Under the pieces are notes generated by a model. That model was not told the DNA's origin, ran no database searches, and was given only the letters and a program-made list of their open reading frames with translations. From a virus: a stretch of DNA of 64,000 nt. The stretch spans positions 168,693 to 232,692 of IMG/VR virus record IMGVR_UViG_3300020471_000004; one strand, given 5' to 3'. Positions 44,239 to 52,228 of the stretch are shown here, piece after piece. Within the stretch, counting starts at the first letter, position 1. Each line of letters opens with the position of its first letter. The position numbers and the translations under genes were made by a program.

Positions 44239-45698
44239 TATCTGCCCTCACGCTCGGTATACTTTAGAACTATGTTAAGCGAATTGAGAGTAACATAGTC
44301 AAGTTTAGATTCAGGTTCAAGGTCGTTTTTAGGAGAAATAACTTCTACGTAGTCTACTCCCTCTCGGCGGCTATCTTGGTCTTGTATGAACTTGCATACG
44401 TCTACCACATCACTTTTACTAAAACGTTTTCCCAACATGCCTGGTTTGCGTTTAAATAAATCAATGATTGCCTGCCTTAGTGTAGCTTTCATTTCTTGTA
44501 GGTTAACCCAAGACTCTACGGATACTTCAACAACTAGGTCAATAAGAATCTTTCTAGGGTTGTAAGTCTGTATTGTGATATGGTTACCTATACGTTCTTG
44601 TGCGTAGGCTACAAAATCATTCCAGTTTGCACTTCTAGGATTAGGATTGTCTCCTCCCCAAGTAGCCGAGTTTGAAGGCAATACACAAACCCGAACAACA
44701 TTTCGCCAACTAGGGTCATTAGGTGCTACATCTCTCTGTGATTGTATCTCGCAATCAGCTACGCCAGGGTATGCCATTATGTTTGCTTTCCAGCTAGAGG
44801 GTCTTACCCAAGTATTCTTAGATTGGTAAATATGAGGTGCATACTTTTTGTAGTAAGAAGCGCTTTTGGGATAAGTACCGCCTGTTATAGATTCTATAGA
44901 AGTTCCTGTAACAAGAGGTTCTGATACAACTGTTGCGCGTGTACCTGTAGTTCCTGTATTGCCGTTCTCACCTTGGGTAACAACGTACTGAACAATCAAT
45001 CGCTCTCTGCTGGTTAGTTGTCTGCCGAAAGTTCCGTCACCAAACAGTAAGCTTGCACGACCGTCACCTGTTGTTGTTTCAAAATACTTGGCATCAGTAC
45101 TGGTTAAATCTGTTAGCGATTCGTCATGCTCCTGCCAAAGAGTATATTCGCCTGTATCTTTGTTCTGGGTATAAACCAACAGGTCGTGAGTTGCTACAAC
45201 AAAGCCTGGTTCATTGAGTTTGAATTCAGGCATAACAAGGTTATAAAGAGCCAAATCAAATTCTTGTCGGCGAACTGTTCCTTCATACAGAACAAATTGT
45301 TTGGTCTCTCTGACCTCTAGTATGATAGCTACAGGGCTATAGAAGCTGCGACCGCTTACATTTATCTGAGCATAAGGGGCAATACTTACTTTTTGTGCTG
45401 AGTTATTTGTAAGGTTAAAAGTAGCCTTTGCGCTTGTGCGGCGATTAAGCTTTACACCTAACATTCGAGTGCAGGCGAATATGCTTGTGTCTCTACGTGC
45501 AGTAGTAAGGAAAGCCTCTAACTGGGCAACGTCAATACCTGTTTGCGCATTAGAGTAAAGCCCTGCCATAACGTCTACCAGAAACGTATTTAGGCTAGAA
45601 GTCTGTTTGTCCTGCCAGGGGTATTCTGAAACAAATTCGTTTTGAATTTCAGTAACTAGATTGTTGAATCCAACAACTGTGTTTGCTAGTGTGGTCAT
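44238..45698 (-). CDS. Baseplate wedge protein, gp6/J family
   Basis: A 486-residue protein with the baseplate-J pattern: N-terminal helix, FGDGTFGRQL (about residue 212), a Gly/Thr-rich turn, and a C-terminal block with IDLVVEVSVESW and YVEVISP. In contractile-tail phages this protein forms the ring of the wedges around the hub. Immediately downstream of the gp25-like gene with a 4-base overlap, the usual order. The first 60 residues are a helical extension. Confidence 0.88.
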   Translation of the reverse strand: MTTLANTVVGFNNLVTEIQNEFVSEYPWQDKQTSSLNTFLVDVMAGLYSNAQTGIDVAQLEAFLTTARRDTSIFACTRMLGVKLNRRTSAKATFNLTNNSAQKVSIAPYAQINVSGRSFYSPVAIILEVRETKQFVLYEGTVRRQEFDLALYNLVMPEFKLNEPGFVVATHDLLVYTQNKDTGEYTLWQEHDESLTDLTSTDAKYFETTTGDGRASLLFGDGTFGRQLTSRERLIVQYVVTQGENGNTGTTGTRATVVSEPLVTGTSIESITGGTYPKSASYYKKYAPHIYQSKNTWVRPSSWKANIMAYPGVADCEIQSQRDVAPNDPSWRNVVRVCVLPSNSATWGGDNPNPRSANWNDFVAYAQERIGNHITIQTYNPRKILIDLVVEVSVESWVNLQEMKATLRQAIIDLFKRKPGMLGKRFSKSDVVDVCKFIQDQDSRREGVDYVEVISPKNDLEPESKLDYVTLNSLNIVLKYTEREGR

Positions 45699-46195
45699 AG
45701 CTTGCGTAATCCTATTTCTACTTTTTCGTGTACTAGTCCCAAGGACGGAACATCAATATAAATAGCCACATAATACTGACCGTTTGTGTAGTCAGGTTCA
45801 ACCTCTAGGTCTTTCACCACAATGCGGCTGTCATTTCTTTGTGTAATAAGAGCATTTATTAAAGCGCTTCTGATTTCGTTAGAAGTAATTTTATCTAGAG
45901 GCTGGAATAAGAGTCTTTCTATGTCTACACCGAACTCAGGTCTGTACCATCTGCTGCGTAAATTCGTGCCTATGATCATCATTAGGCTTTGAATAACGCT
46001 GTCTTGGTCTCGGACTTGGTCTTGTGCTTTGTTGCCTGCCTGTAGCGATATGTCACTATACTTGTACTGGCGTTGTGCTTGTACAGGCTGAACAACGGAT
46101 GCAAGTGCTTTGGTTTGCGGTGTAGGGTCATTGCTAGATAAATCTACAACACTGTGCTTTTCTGAATAAGAGAGATTTGAAGGGGCGCGTGACAT
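45695..46195 (-). CDS. Baseplate wedge protein, gp25/W family
   Basis: A 166-residue protein. Its C-terminal 110 residues show the gp25-like signature: SLMMIIGTNLRSRWYRPEFG, then LLFQPLD, a helix, and paired strands ending VHEKVEIGLRKL. gp25 starts sheath and wedge assembly. The N-terminal 55 residues are a polar extension. It sits between the PAAR tip and the gp6/J-like gene. Confidence 0.9.
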   Translation of the reverse strand: MSRAPSNLSYSEKHSVVDLSSNDPTPQTKALASVVQPVQAQRQYKYSDISLQAGNKAQDQVRDQDSVIQSLMMIIGTNLRSRWYRPEFGVDIERLLFQPLDKITSNEIRSALINALITQRNDSRIVVKDLEVEPDYTNGQYYVAIYIDVPSLGLVHEKVEIGLRKL

Positions 46196-46197
46196 TA

Positions 46198-46479
46198 TTA
46201 TCCTGCCTTAACGTTAGTACTGCCTGGTCCTGCTGTGTCTCCGCAAGACAATTTCATACCGGTAGTATGAACACCTTTACCGTTAACTTTGACACTAGAA
46301 CCAGACACTGCTTTTCCTTGGTGACAGCTTCCGCTAAGGCAATGAACTGCGTAACTGTCGCCGTTTCGGACAGCACCCTTGCCGTTAACTTTTACATTGG
46401 TGCTTGCCTGTATACTAGGAACTGGAGGGTAACCATGTCCTACAGATTTATCGCCCAAGCGCATAACTGACTGTCCCAT
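46198..46479 (-). CDS. PAAR-repeat spike tip protein
   Basis: A 93-residue PAAR protein, the metal-bound point that caps the central spike and pierces the outer membrane. GHGYPPV (H15), YAVHCLSG (H46, C47), SCHQG (C52, H53) and SCGDTAG (C79) supply the zinc ligands; Gly-x-Gly turns (VNGKGAV, VNGKGV) form the cone strands. It starts the minus-strand tail operon, with a clear GGAG Shine-Dalgarno sequence upstream. Confidence 0.92.
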   Translation of the reverse strand: MGQSVMRLGDKSVGHGYPPVPSIQASTNVKVNGKGAVRNGDSYAVHCLSGSCHQGKAVSGSSVKVNGKGVHTTGMKLSCGDTAGPGSTNVKAG

Positions 46480-46495
46480 AGAAAGTCTCCTGTCT

Positions 46496-46520
46496 AAAAC
46501 TGTAAATATACGTATAAATT
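46496..46520 (+). promoter_or_regulatory. Possible promoter in the divergent gap
   Basis: AAAACTGTAAATATAC, then TATAAATT (46513-46520). The first 16 bases equal 8787-8802 except for one base; TATAAATT is one base from the T4-type late box TATAAATA. It lies in the 76-base gap between divergent gene blocks. Minus-strand promoter elements for the tail operon must also be near here but I cannot place them. Confidence 0.4.
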
Positions 46521-46555
46521 AGCAAATGCTACCTGATTAAAAAACGAGGTAAACC

Positions 46556-47086
46556 ATGAACCGCCTAGACTTTGAACGCGACTACCCTGCTACGGTGCTT
46601 GATTGCAGATGGTTTGTTAGCGTAGGTAAAATACTTAGTCGTGACCCTTTCTTTGAGGTCCTGCGCAAAGTAAACTCCATTCAAGACGAAAAAGATTCTG
46701 TTGCGTTTGTTCTTAAACCTGCAGGCATTCAGATAGTGATAGACCAACTGGATCCTGTAGCAGCCGAAATTGTGGTAAAGTGTGCTGGTACCGCAGCTAA
46801 TTTTTGGGATAAAGAACAAGAGTTTATTCAAGCTAGAGACCAGTATGAAGAACTGCTAAATAATGAAACAGTCGTTCAAGCAGATGACCTAGCTAAAGTG
46901 TTTAACCGTGCAAATCAAAAGTATTTTGAACGAACAGGTAAATCAGCACTTGTTCTAATAATGCAACAACTACTGGGTTTCGCAAACTACCTAGAGACTT
47001 ACGGTATTAAGTTCGTAGATTGGGACAGCCTAGTACAACAAAACAACCAAGAAGCCTACGTTGAACAGATAAACGTAGACCATTAA
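46556..47086 (+). CDS. Hypothetical protein
   Basis: A 176-residue helical protein, not recognised. Begins the second plus-strand block after the divergent gap, with a GAGG Shine-Dalgarno sequence. Without membrane segments or cysteine clusters; role unknown. Confidence 0.8.
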   Translation: MNRLDFERDYPATVLDCRWFVSVGKILSRDPFFEVLRKVNSIQDEKDSVAFVLKPAGIQIVIDQLDPVAAEIVVKCAGTAANFWDKEQEFIQARDQYEELLNNETVVQADDLAKVFNRANQKYFERTGKSALVLIMQQLLGFANYLETYGIKFVDWDSLVQQNNQEAYVEQINVDH

Positions 47087-47110
47087 CCATAGCCGAAGTT
47101 TGGAACTATT

Positions 47111-47515
47111 ATGAATTTTCTTTTTATTACAGAGCGTGAAACAACGATTGCTGGCGAAGTCTGCCCTACTCTTTCAGGTGTTGACCTAGAGTCCTTCGAG
47201 ACAGAGATGCCTATTACGGTAAAGCAGCTTAAAGCCGAATACGCACACCCTTTTGATTTGCGACTAGAGCAATTTGAAACGTTCAGTACCTTGTCTTTCC
47301 CACTATTCGGTAGCGATGAAGATTTCGTTAAGTGTTTTGAACAAGTCAAAAAGAACGGTATGATGTTTAGCCATATCTTTCTTGATGTGCGCAATCCTCA
47401 ATACGCTTGGGCTGCCACAGAGTCTTACCGAAAGTGTGTTAATCGTAACGAGCGTGTTTTCAACGCATTTATAAAACACCCTGTATTTCACAACTGGGTA
47501 CCAACAGCAGGATAG
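47111..47515 (+). CDS. Hypothetical protein
   Basis: A 134-residue protein, not recognised. Rich in Phe, Glu and Thr, with mixed strands and helices. Small gap to each neighbour; part of the plus-strand operon. Confidence 0.75.
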   Translation: MNFLFITERETTIAGEVCPTLSGVDLESFETEMPITVKQLKAEYAHPFDLRLEQFETFSTLSFPLFGSDEDFVKCFEQVKKNGMMFSHIFLDVRNPQYAWAATESYRKCVNRNERVFNAFIKHPVFHNWVPTAG

Positions 47516-47518
47516 CTT

Positions 47519-47629
47519 ATGCCTAGTGAAAACTTGTCTCAACAAATGCATGTGACCCGAACCAAAAGCATTTTAGAGAAGCTTGAGGCAGGCGGTCATC
47601 CTAACAAATCTTTACTTATTAACCCTTAA
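47519..47629 (+). CDS. Very small protein
   Basis: A 36-residue frame beginning MPSENLSQQM, lying in the gap between two genes and ending just before the next Shine-Dalgarno sequence. Polar and probably helical. Supported only by fit to the gap, so it may be spurious. Confidence 0.4.
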   Translation: MPSENLSQQMHVTRTKSILEKLEAGGHPNKSLLINP

Positions 47630-47640
47630 GGAAAAAAACC

Positions 47641-48192
47641 ATGAGCAAAAAAGATATTGCAACAATCGAAGAACGTACTCGCGACCGTGTTCGTGAAGTC
47701 TTTGCAGGTCTTCTTACTGACCAAGAGCTGGACGAGCTGGTAAAGAAAGCATACAATAAGTTCTTTAATGAACCTAGCGAGACTGTGATTATTCAAAAGC
47801 AAGTCAGGGACAGCGGATTCGGACAACCTCACAGAAAAGTTCTTGAAACAACTGGGGTAAAAGCAAGTCCGTTCGAGGTAATATGTTTCGATTTCTTTGC
47901 GCTTGAGGTAAACAAAAAGCTTACCGAGTTGTTCCAAAGTCCAGAAATGCAGGCTTCTATAGAACACCATTGGGTAACAGGTGACTTTGAAGCACAGGGA
48001 GGCAGCAGGTTTCACAACAATGCTACAATAACCCGACTGGGTGATGAGCTACAAAAGCGCAGTGAACAAATGGCAAAGGACAATGCGCACCTTTTCTTCC
48101 AACAGATGTTTGCAAACTACTTGAGCATGTCTCGTAATGAGCTTATCAATGACGTACACAACGTACTTAATGATCCGAACAGGAATTACTGA
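47641..48192 (+). CDS. Hypothetical helical protein
   Basis: A 183-residue, Lys/Glu-rich helical protein, not recognised. The Shine-Dalgarno sequence is AAGGA just upstream. Overlaps the next gene by one base. Confidence 0.8.
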   Translation: MSKKDIATIEERTRDRVREVFAGLLTDQELDELVKKAYNKFFNEPSETVIIQKQVRDSGFGQPHRKVLETTGVKASPFEVICFDFFALEVNKKLTELFQSPEMQASIEHHWVTGDFEAQGGSRFHNNATITRLGDELQKRSEQMAKDNAHLFFQQMFANYLSMSRNELINDVHNVLNDPNRNY

Positions 48193-48782
48193 TGAGATTA
48201 TACAGAGCGATACCTAGTATGGTAGACGATAAAGTAATGTACCACAACAAGGAAGGACTCTTTTTCGGACATTACCGTAAACTTTGGTTTAAGATAGAAA
48301 CTTCGGATATTGAAATTGACGTACCTGTTAAACCTATCCCTAAGAACAACTGGCCTGTTATCAAAATAGATTCTAGTTGGGACCTAAGCTGTTTTAACGA
48401 AGATGATGTGATGGAAGCAAACATATACCGTTTTCGATGGGCAAATAGCAAAATGGTTCTTACTAAGCCTGATAACTTACAAGAAGTTTCCATTGTAGAC
48501 CTAGAAGGCAAAAATATAGAATCGGATGTTATTGCCTTAATGCGGTATTTCTTTTGCAAAGATAACCTAAGAAACGGATTGCTGTCTTTGTCAGGAACAA
48601 CAATAGCAAAAGGCGGTGTATCTCTTGCACTAAAGCATTATTTAAAAATATTGTCCCAAAGAAAAGAACTTGATGAACCGTATACGTTTGAACACATAGA
48701 ACTTACTTACGGTAAACTAGGTCTAGTTCTACACGTTTGGTTAAATGTACCTAATCCGCAACACTTCTCTATTACGCTATAA
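48192..48782 (+). CDS. Hypothetical protein
   Basis: A 196-residue protein, not recognised, with alternating Trp/Phe-rich strands in the first half and a helical second half. It ends right at an intrinsic terminator, so it closes a transcription unit. Confidence 0.8.
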   Translation: MRLYRAIPSMVDDKVMYHNKEGLFFGHYRKLWFKIETSDIEIDVPVKPIPKNNWPVIKIDSSWDLSCFNEDDVMEANIYRFRWANSKMVLTKPDNLQEVSIVDLEGKNIESDVIALMRYFFCKDNLRNGLLSLSGTTIAKGGVSLALKHYLKILSQRKELDEPYTFEHIELTYGKLGLVLHVWLNVPNPQHFSITL

Positions 48783-48810
48783 AAAATCGGGGGCTTGTCT
48801 CCCGATTTTT
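48782..48810 (+). terminator. Rho-independent terminator
   Basis: AAAAATCGGG pairs perfectly with CCCGATTTTT (10 base pairs) around a 9-base loop containing CTTGTC; the stem's own T-run forms the tail. The mirror-image A/T ends mean it may work in both directions. The same CTTGTC core loop recurs in the terminator after thymidylate synthase. Confidence 0.88.
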
Positions 48811-48826
48811 GTATCTCCTTCATAAC

Positions 48827-48832
48827 TATAAT
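48827..48832 (+). promoter_or_regulatory. Possible -10 box TATAAT
   Basis: A perfect TATAAT lies just downstream of the terminator and 27 bases before the next start. The region 17 bases upstream is within the terminator and is not TTGACA-like. Only position and the -10 match support it. Confidence 0.35.
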
Positions 48833-48853
48833 TTAAAATCAGTAGGAGGGCAC

Positions 48854-49765
48854 TTGGAAATAGAGCACTATCTTAAAGATGAACTAGGTTTCGAACCTCG
48901 ACCTAGCAACAAAAAAGAACCACCTACACTTCCTTTTCTACCTAACGGTCCCTATCAAGAATTTTTAAGAGGCAAGTGGTCAATCAAATTACTTGACCAC
49001 TTTCTTTTAGAAGAAAGAGTTAAAGTCGGAATAATACTACAGGTAACCATCCGAAAAGAGCCTGTAACACTGTTCAAAGGCTTTATAAACAAAAGCGATA
49101 GTGTTAACCAGCTAAAGCGATTGTTGTTAAGCTGTACTGACCTTCTCTCTGTTTCTGAAATAGATTATCCGTGCGAAAGAGTCAATATAAAATATACAGG
49201 ATCAAATTTTCACGAAAGAGGTTTCATACAGCAGTACTATCTGTGGGATTTCGAAGATTTGCTATCTAGTACGGTACCGCCGGGATTCAATGTATTGGTT
49301 CCAGAGGACATACCTGTAGATGAATGTATAGATTTTATAAACAACTATCTTTTGAATATAGGTAGCCCTAGTGTAGGAAAAGAAAATACTGGACGTATTA
49401 GGACTTTTAACAAAAGCTATATATCCCATTTTAACAGTGTCGGCGTAAACGTTTTGGATATTGATTCTCAAGGCAGAATGTTTATACAAGAAGGTCACGT
49501 AAAAGACACTCGGTACGGACTAAAGGACTCAAGGTCTGTTTATATCGTAAGACAAGCCCTTCTTTCGATAAAGGAAAACCGACAACAGGACACTATAAAC
49601 TTTTTTAAAGAAACAGGACTGGTACGAGACATGATCATAGGGCGTACTATTCACGATGATGTACGCATTTCTTTCTTAGGCACAAACGGTTTCGAAAGCA
49701 CAGAAGTAAATGGGCAGTTAGAAAATCTCGTCAGGTACTTTCGGAGAAAATTCGGAAATTTATGA
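48854..49765 (+). CDS. Hypothetical protein (TTG start)
   Basis: A 303-residue protein, not recognised. I choose the TTG at 48854 because a strong Shine-Dalgarno sequence AGGAGG (48844-48849) lies four bases upstream; the frame is open back to a TTG at 48809 inside the terminator, which is unlikely to be used. The protein is rich in Asn, Arg and Phe, with mixed strand and helix. Its stop overlaps the first ACP-like gene start. Confidence 0.75.
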   Translation: MEIEHYLKDELGFEPRPSNKKEPPTLPFLPNGPYQEFLRGKWSIKLLDHFLLEERVKVGIILQVTIRKEPVTLFKGFINKSDSVNQLKRLLLSCTDLLSVSEIDYPCERVNIKYTGSNFHERGFIQQYYLWDFEDLLSSTVPPGFNVLVPEDIPVDECIDFINNYLLNIGSPSVGKENTGRIRTFNKSYISHFNSVGVNVLDIDSQGRMFIQEGHVKDTRYGLKDSRSVYIVRQALLSIKENRQQDTINFFKETGLVRDMIIGRTIHDDVRISFLGTNGFESTEVNGQLENLVRYFRRKFGNL

Positions 49766-49992
49766 AAACTACTATAGACAGTTGTATTTACCAACAGCTG
49801 GATATAAATACAATAGATGAAACAAAAAGTCTTCAAGAGCTAGGCGCAGATGAACTTGATTGCGTAGAAATAGCTATGCGGATAGAGATTGCGTTTGGTA
49901 TAGATATATTTGACGAGGACTTTGAGCAATTAAAAACTGTAAACGAACTGTATACCTACGTACAGGACTTAATTGAACGTAAGGAAAAATAA
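49762..49992 (+). CDS. Acyl-carrier-protein-like protein lacking the attachment serine
   Basis: A 76-residue, acidic, four-helix protein with the ACP pattern LGADELDCVEIAMRIE. In true ACPs the motif is DSL, and Ser carries phosphopantetheine; here the codon GAA gives Glu31 at that place (D30-E31-L32-D33). It cannot be modified in the normal way. It may imitate ACP to bind a host ACP partner. Start overlaps the previous stop and it is followed by a tiny membrane protein frame. Confidence 0.8.
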   Translation: MKTTIDSCIYQQLDINTIDETKSLQELGADELDCVEIAMRIEIAFGIDIFDEDFEQLKTVNELYTYVQDLIERKEK

Positions 49993-50126
49993 TGAAAAGT
50001 CCCAAAGTAATTATAGCTATCTTTATATTGATTCTTGTATTACTTTGGGAATTTTTAACAATAAAAATTCGAATGTTTAAGGAACGTAAAAATGAAAACC
50101 GTAACAGGACTAAACAGACTAATTGA
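49992..50126 (+). CDS. Tiny single-span membrane protein
   Basis: A 44-residue frame coupled to the ACP-like gene by TAATG. It has a membrane segment at about residues 6-24 (VIIAIFILILVLLWEFL) and a basic, Asn/Arg-rich tail. Its end overlaps the dCMP deaminase gene by 35 bases in another frame. The signal-anchor pattern plus coupling support a real gene. Confidence 0.6.
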   Translation: MKSPKVIIAIFILILVLLWEFLTIKIRMFKERKNENRNRTKQTN

Positions 50127-50916
50127 GTACAGAGAACTTGCCGTAAGTCAGATGGTACAAGCGTTTGCGATGGCTGCTCTGAGTCCTGCTAGACGCCGAA
50201 AGACAGGCGCGGTTATTATAAAACAGATTGAAGGCAAGGAATGGGTACCTCTTAGTCAAGGTTACAACGGAACTCGAACAGGTGACTCTAACCTGTGTGA
50301 AGATATTTACGGTAAGACTTTACCTAATGTAATTCATGCAGAGAAAAACACTTTTATCAAAATGATTACACAAGGCATTGCTACACAAGGCAGTACCTTA
50401 GTAGTTACCTTTATTCCTTGTGCAAACTGCGTACAAGACATAATAGATGCTCGCGTAGCAGAGGTAATATATTGCCAAACAAGCGAAAGAAAGGCAGGAG
50501 GTCTAAAAGAGCTATCTAAAGCTGGAGTTCTTGTAAGTAGAATATCTGAAAAAGAAGTTAGTGAGTTTACTGCAAGCATAAACAAAGGTCTAGAACAAGA
50601 CAAGTTTATGGCAGAAGTCACTGATTCTAATCCTATAAAAGATTGGTTAGACCGTAACCCTGGTATAGAACCTATGGACGTAGTACGCAGGTTCATGGAC
50701 AACATTGCTCCTAGGGAAAGTTTCCAAACGCTCCAGGTCTTTTCTATATTGCCTATCTTAGGTGCACACAAAGACCCTGATGGTACTTTGAGCCTAAAAG
50801 GTTTCGAGGACTGGGTGAACCTGACGTTTATTGAGTATAACAAGTACCTACACTATTCAAAGCATTCTAGCATAAGCCCTGAAAACTTTATAAAGCTTTT
50901 TGAGGAAAAGAAATGA
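50092..50916 (+). CDS. dCMP deaminase
   Basis: Makes dUMP from dCMP, feeding thymidylate synthase. The zinc site is visible: H82-A-E84 (HAEKN) and C110-A-N-C113 (PCANC). At 274 residues it is longer than T4 dCMP deaminase (193), with about 130 extra residues after the catalytic domain, of unknown role. Thymidylate synthase lies five genes downstream on the same strand, completing the pathway. Confidence 0.9.
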   Translation: MKTVTGLNRLIEYRELAVSQMVQAFAMAALSPARRRKTGAVIIKQIEGKEWVPLSQGYNGTRTGDSNLCEDIYGKTLPNVIHAEKNTFIKMITQGIATQGSTLVVTFIPCANCVQDIIDARVAEVIYCQTSERKAGGLKELSKAGVLVSRISEKEVSEFTASINKGLEQDKFMAEVTDSNPIKDWLDRNPGIEPMDVVRRFMDNIAPRESFQTLQVFSILPILGAHKDPDGTLSLKGFEDWVNLTFIEYNKYLHYSKHSSISPENFIKLFEEKK

Positions 50917-51245
50917 CAACTATAAATCTCAAAACCAAGTTTAACCCTGATCTGATAGTGCAAGAGCTAGAGCAGGACACACCTGACTTAGTGCAGCAGA
51001 AAGTTTATGATATTATCAATCTCAAAGAGCAAGGTGTAAGAGACGCATTGCGCAAGCTAGGTTATAGAGAGCCTGATTCTCAAGACAACACAGTAAACCC
51101 TGTAGTTATTGACCATGCCTTGTCTACAATATTGACCGAAAGTCTAAGTCGAGTAGGAGTATCTGCAAACAAAATGCAAATAGACTATGCCTTAAATGCT
51201 CTAGTAGGTTACTTGGCTTCTACACATTGCGTGGTAATAAAATGA
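50913..51245 (+). CDS. Hypothetical protein
   Basis: A 110-residue helical protein, not recognised, linked by ATGA overlaps to the dCMP deaminase upstream and the second ACP-like gene downstream. It has no special motif. Confidence 0.75.
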   Translation: MTTINLKTKFNPDLIVQELEQDTPDLVQQKVYDIINLKEQGVRDALRKLGYREPDSQDNTVNPVVIDHALSTILTESLSRVGVSANKMQIDYALNALVGYLASTHCVVIK

Positions 51246-51499
51246 ATAGCATTGAACAAGTGGAAGCCTGTGCCCGAAAGCTACTTTCACAAATGTATAA
51301 TTGCCGAGAGTCTAGTTTAACAGACGGTACAGCTATCGAATCAGAATTCGGAATGGACAGCCTGAGCTTTTTTGAGCTGTTGGTGCAGATGGAAGACTGC
51401 CTTGATATAGAGATAGACGAAAACCGTCTACCCTCTGATTTTATCAGTAAGACTTTTAGAGAACAGATTAATGGAATTGCAAGCAGCATCAGAGTATGA
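51242..51499 (+). CDS. Acyl-carrier-protein-like protein with attachment serine
   Basis: An 85-residue, acidic ACP-like protein with the motif GMDSLSFFELLVQME; Ser40 in DSL is at the phosphopantetheine site. It therefore could be modified by host AcpS. I take the ATG at 51242 (ATGA overlap with the previous stop) rather than the TTG at 51227. It lies 1.2 kb from the Ser-less ACP-like protein. In phages an ACP could tap or bind host lipid-synthesis or other partners. Confidence 0.82.
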   Translation: MNSIEQVEACARKLLSQMYNCRESSLTDGTAIESEFGMDSLSFFELLVQMEDCLDIEIDENRLPSDFISKTFREQINGIASSIRV

Positions 51500-51755
51500 C
51501 ACTCGTATCTCTGTATTTTTAGCCCTAAGGACCTTTAGACAGTACCAAGGTATCGAAAAAGGCGAGTACTTTATCACTATAGGTAACCACACCCGTAGAG
51601 TAGAACACGTTTATGACCTAGACCGCTCTAAGTTTTTATTAGACACTACTATGGATGTTGATGTTACTCGCGTACAAAAAGTGTATGTCAAAAGCGTTGT
51701 GGTAACAGTCAAAGATACTCCACTAGGGCCTCTAACTACTGCCAAATCAAAATAA
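51471..51755 (+). CDS. Hypothetical small protein
   Basis: A 94-residue, strand-rich protein, not recognised. Starts 29 bases inside the ACP-like gene in another frame. Rich in Val and Thr toward the end. Confidence 0.65.
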   Translation: MELQAASEYDTRISVFLALRTFRQYQGIEKGEYFITIGNHTRRVEHVYDLDRSKFLLDTTMDVDVTRVQKVYVKSVVVTVKDTPLGPLTTAKSK

Positions 51756-51799
51756 TACTTCTGACCTGAACAAAAACACACCTATTATAAGGAAGATCT

Positions 51800-52207
51800 A
51801 TGCCTCCTCTTAAACCGTATTTGGTAAACGCTACCTGGAGAAACATCACAGACTGCGGTCACACTCCTCATATCCATATACACATTGATGAAAGGTGCAT
51901 CGTGCCTACTGAATTCGCTAAACAAGTTGAGCATCCAGACGGCGCCTTTCTAGGAATTACACTAAGTATTTCTCTTACAGCCGCTCCTGATTTGATAATG
52001 AATGACCAAGAAACTGATTTACATTTTAGTAGCAGATTCGGCGGCAAGCATGTAAGATGCTTGGTTCCTTACGACTGTATAGTTGCTATTTACGCAAAAG
52101 AAGACCTAGAACTAGGGCTTGCTTTTGAGTACCAACCGCCGAAAGAACCTGTAGAACAAGAGGCTCCTGTTAGAACCGAAAAACCTGTACTTCAAGTAGT
52201 CAAGTAG
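51800..52207 (+). CDS. sspB: SspB-like ClpXP adaptor protein
   Basis: A 135-residue homologue of SspB, the adaptor that delivers ssrA-tagged and other substrates to the ClpXP protease. Recognisable SspB phrases in order: PYLVNATW (start), TPHIHIHID, the VP turn, SSRFGGK, and VAIYAKED. It ends KPVLQVVK, nearly the same as the E. coli SspB C-terminal tail (RPALRVVK), the XB motif that docks on the ClpX N-domain. A Pro/Glu-rich linker joins the two parts but is shorter than in E. coli. Thus both substrate-binding body and ClpX-binding tail are present. It lies between the ACP-like genes and thymidylate synthase. Confidence 0.9.
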   Translation: MPPLKPYLVNATWRNITDCGHTPHIHIHIDERCIVPTEFAKQVEHPDGAFLGITLSISLTAAPDLIMNDQETDLHFSSRFGGKHVRCLVPYDCIVAIYAKEDLELGLAFEYQPPKEPVEQEAPVRTEKPVLQVVK

Positions 52208-52228
52208 ACAACAAAAGGAAAAGCAAGA

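Noticed and set aside
48809-48853. Longer reading of the gene ending at 49765
   Set aside because: The TTG at 48809 is in the terminator's T-run and has no Shine-Dalgarno sequence; the TTG at 48854 has AGGAGG.
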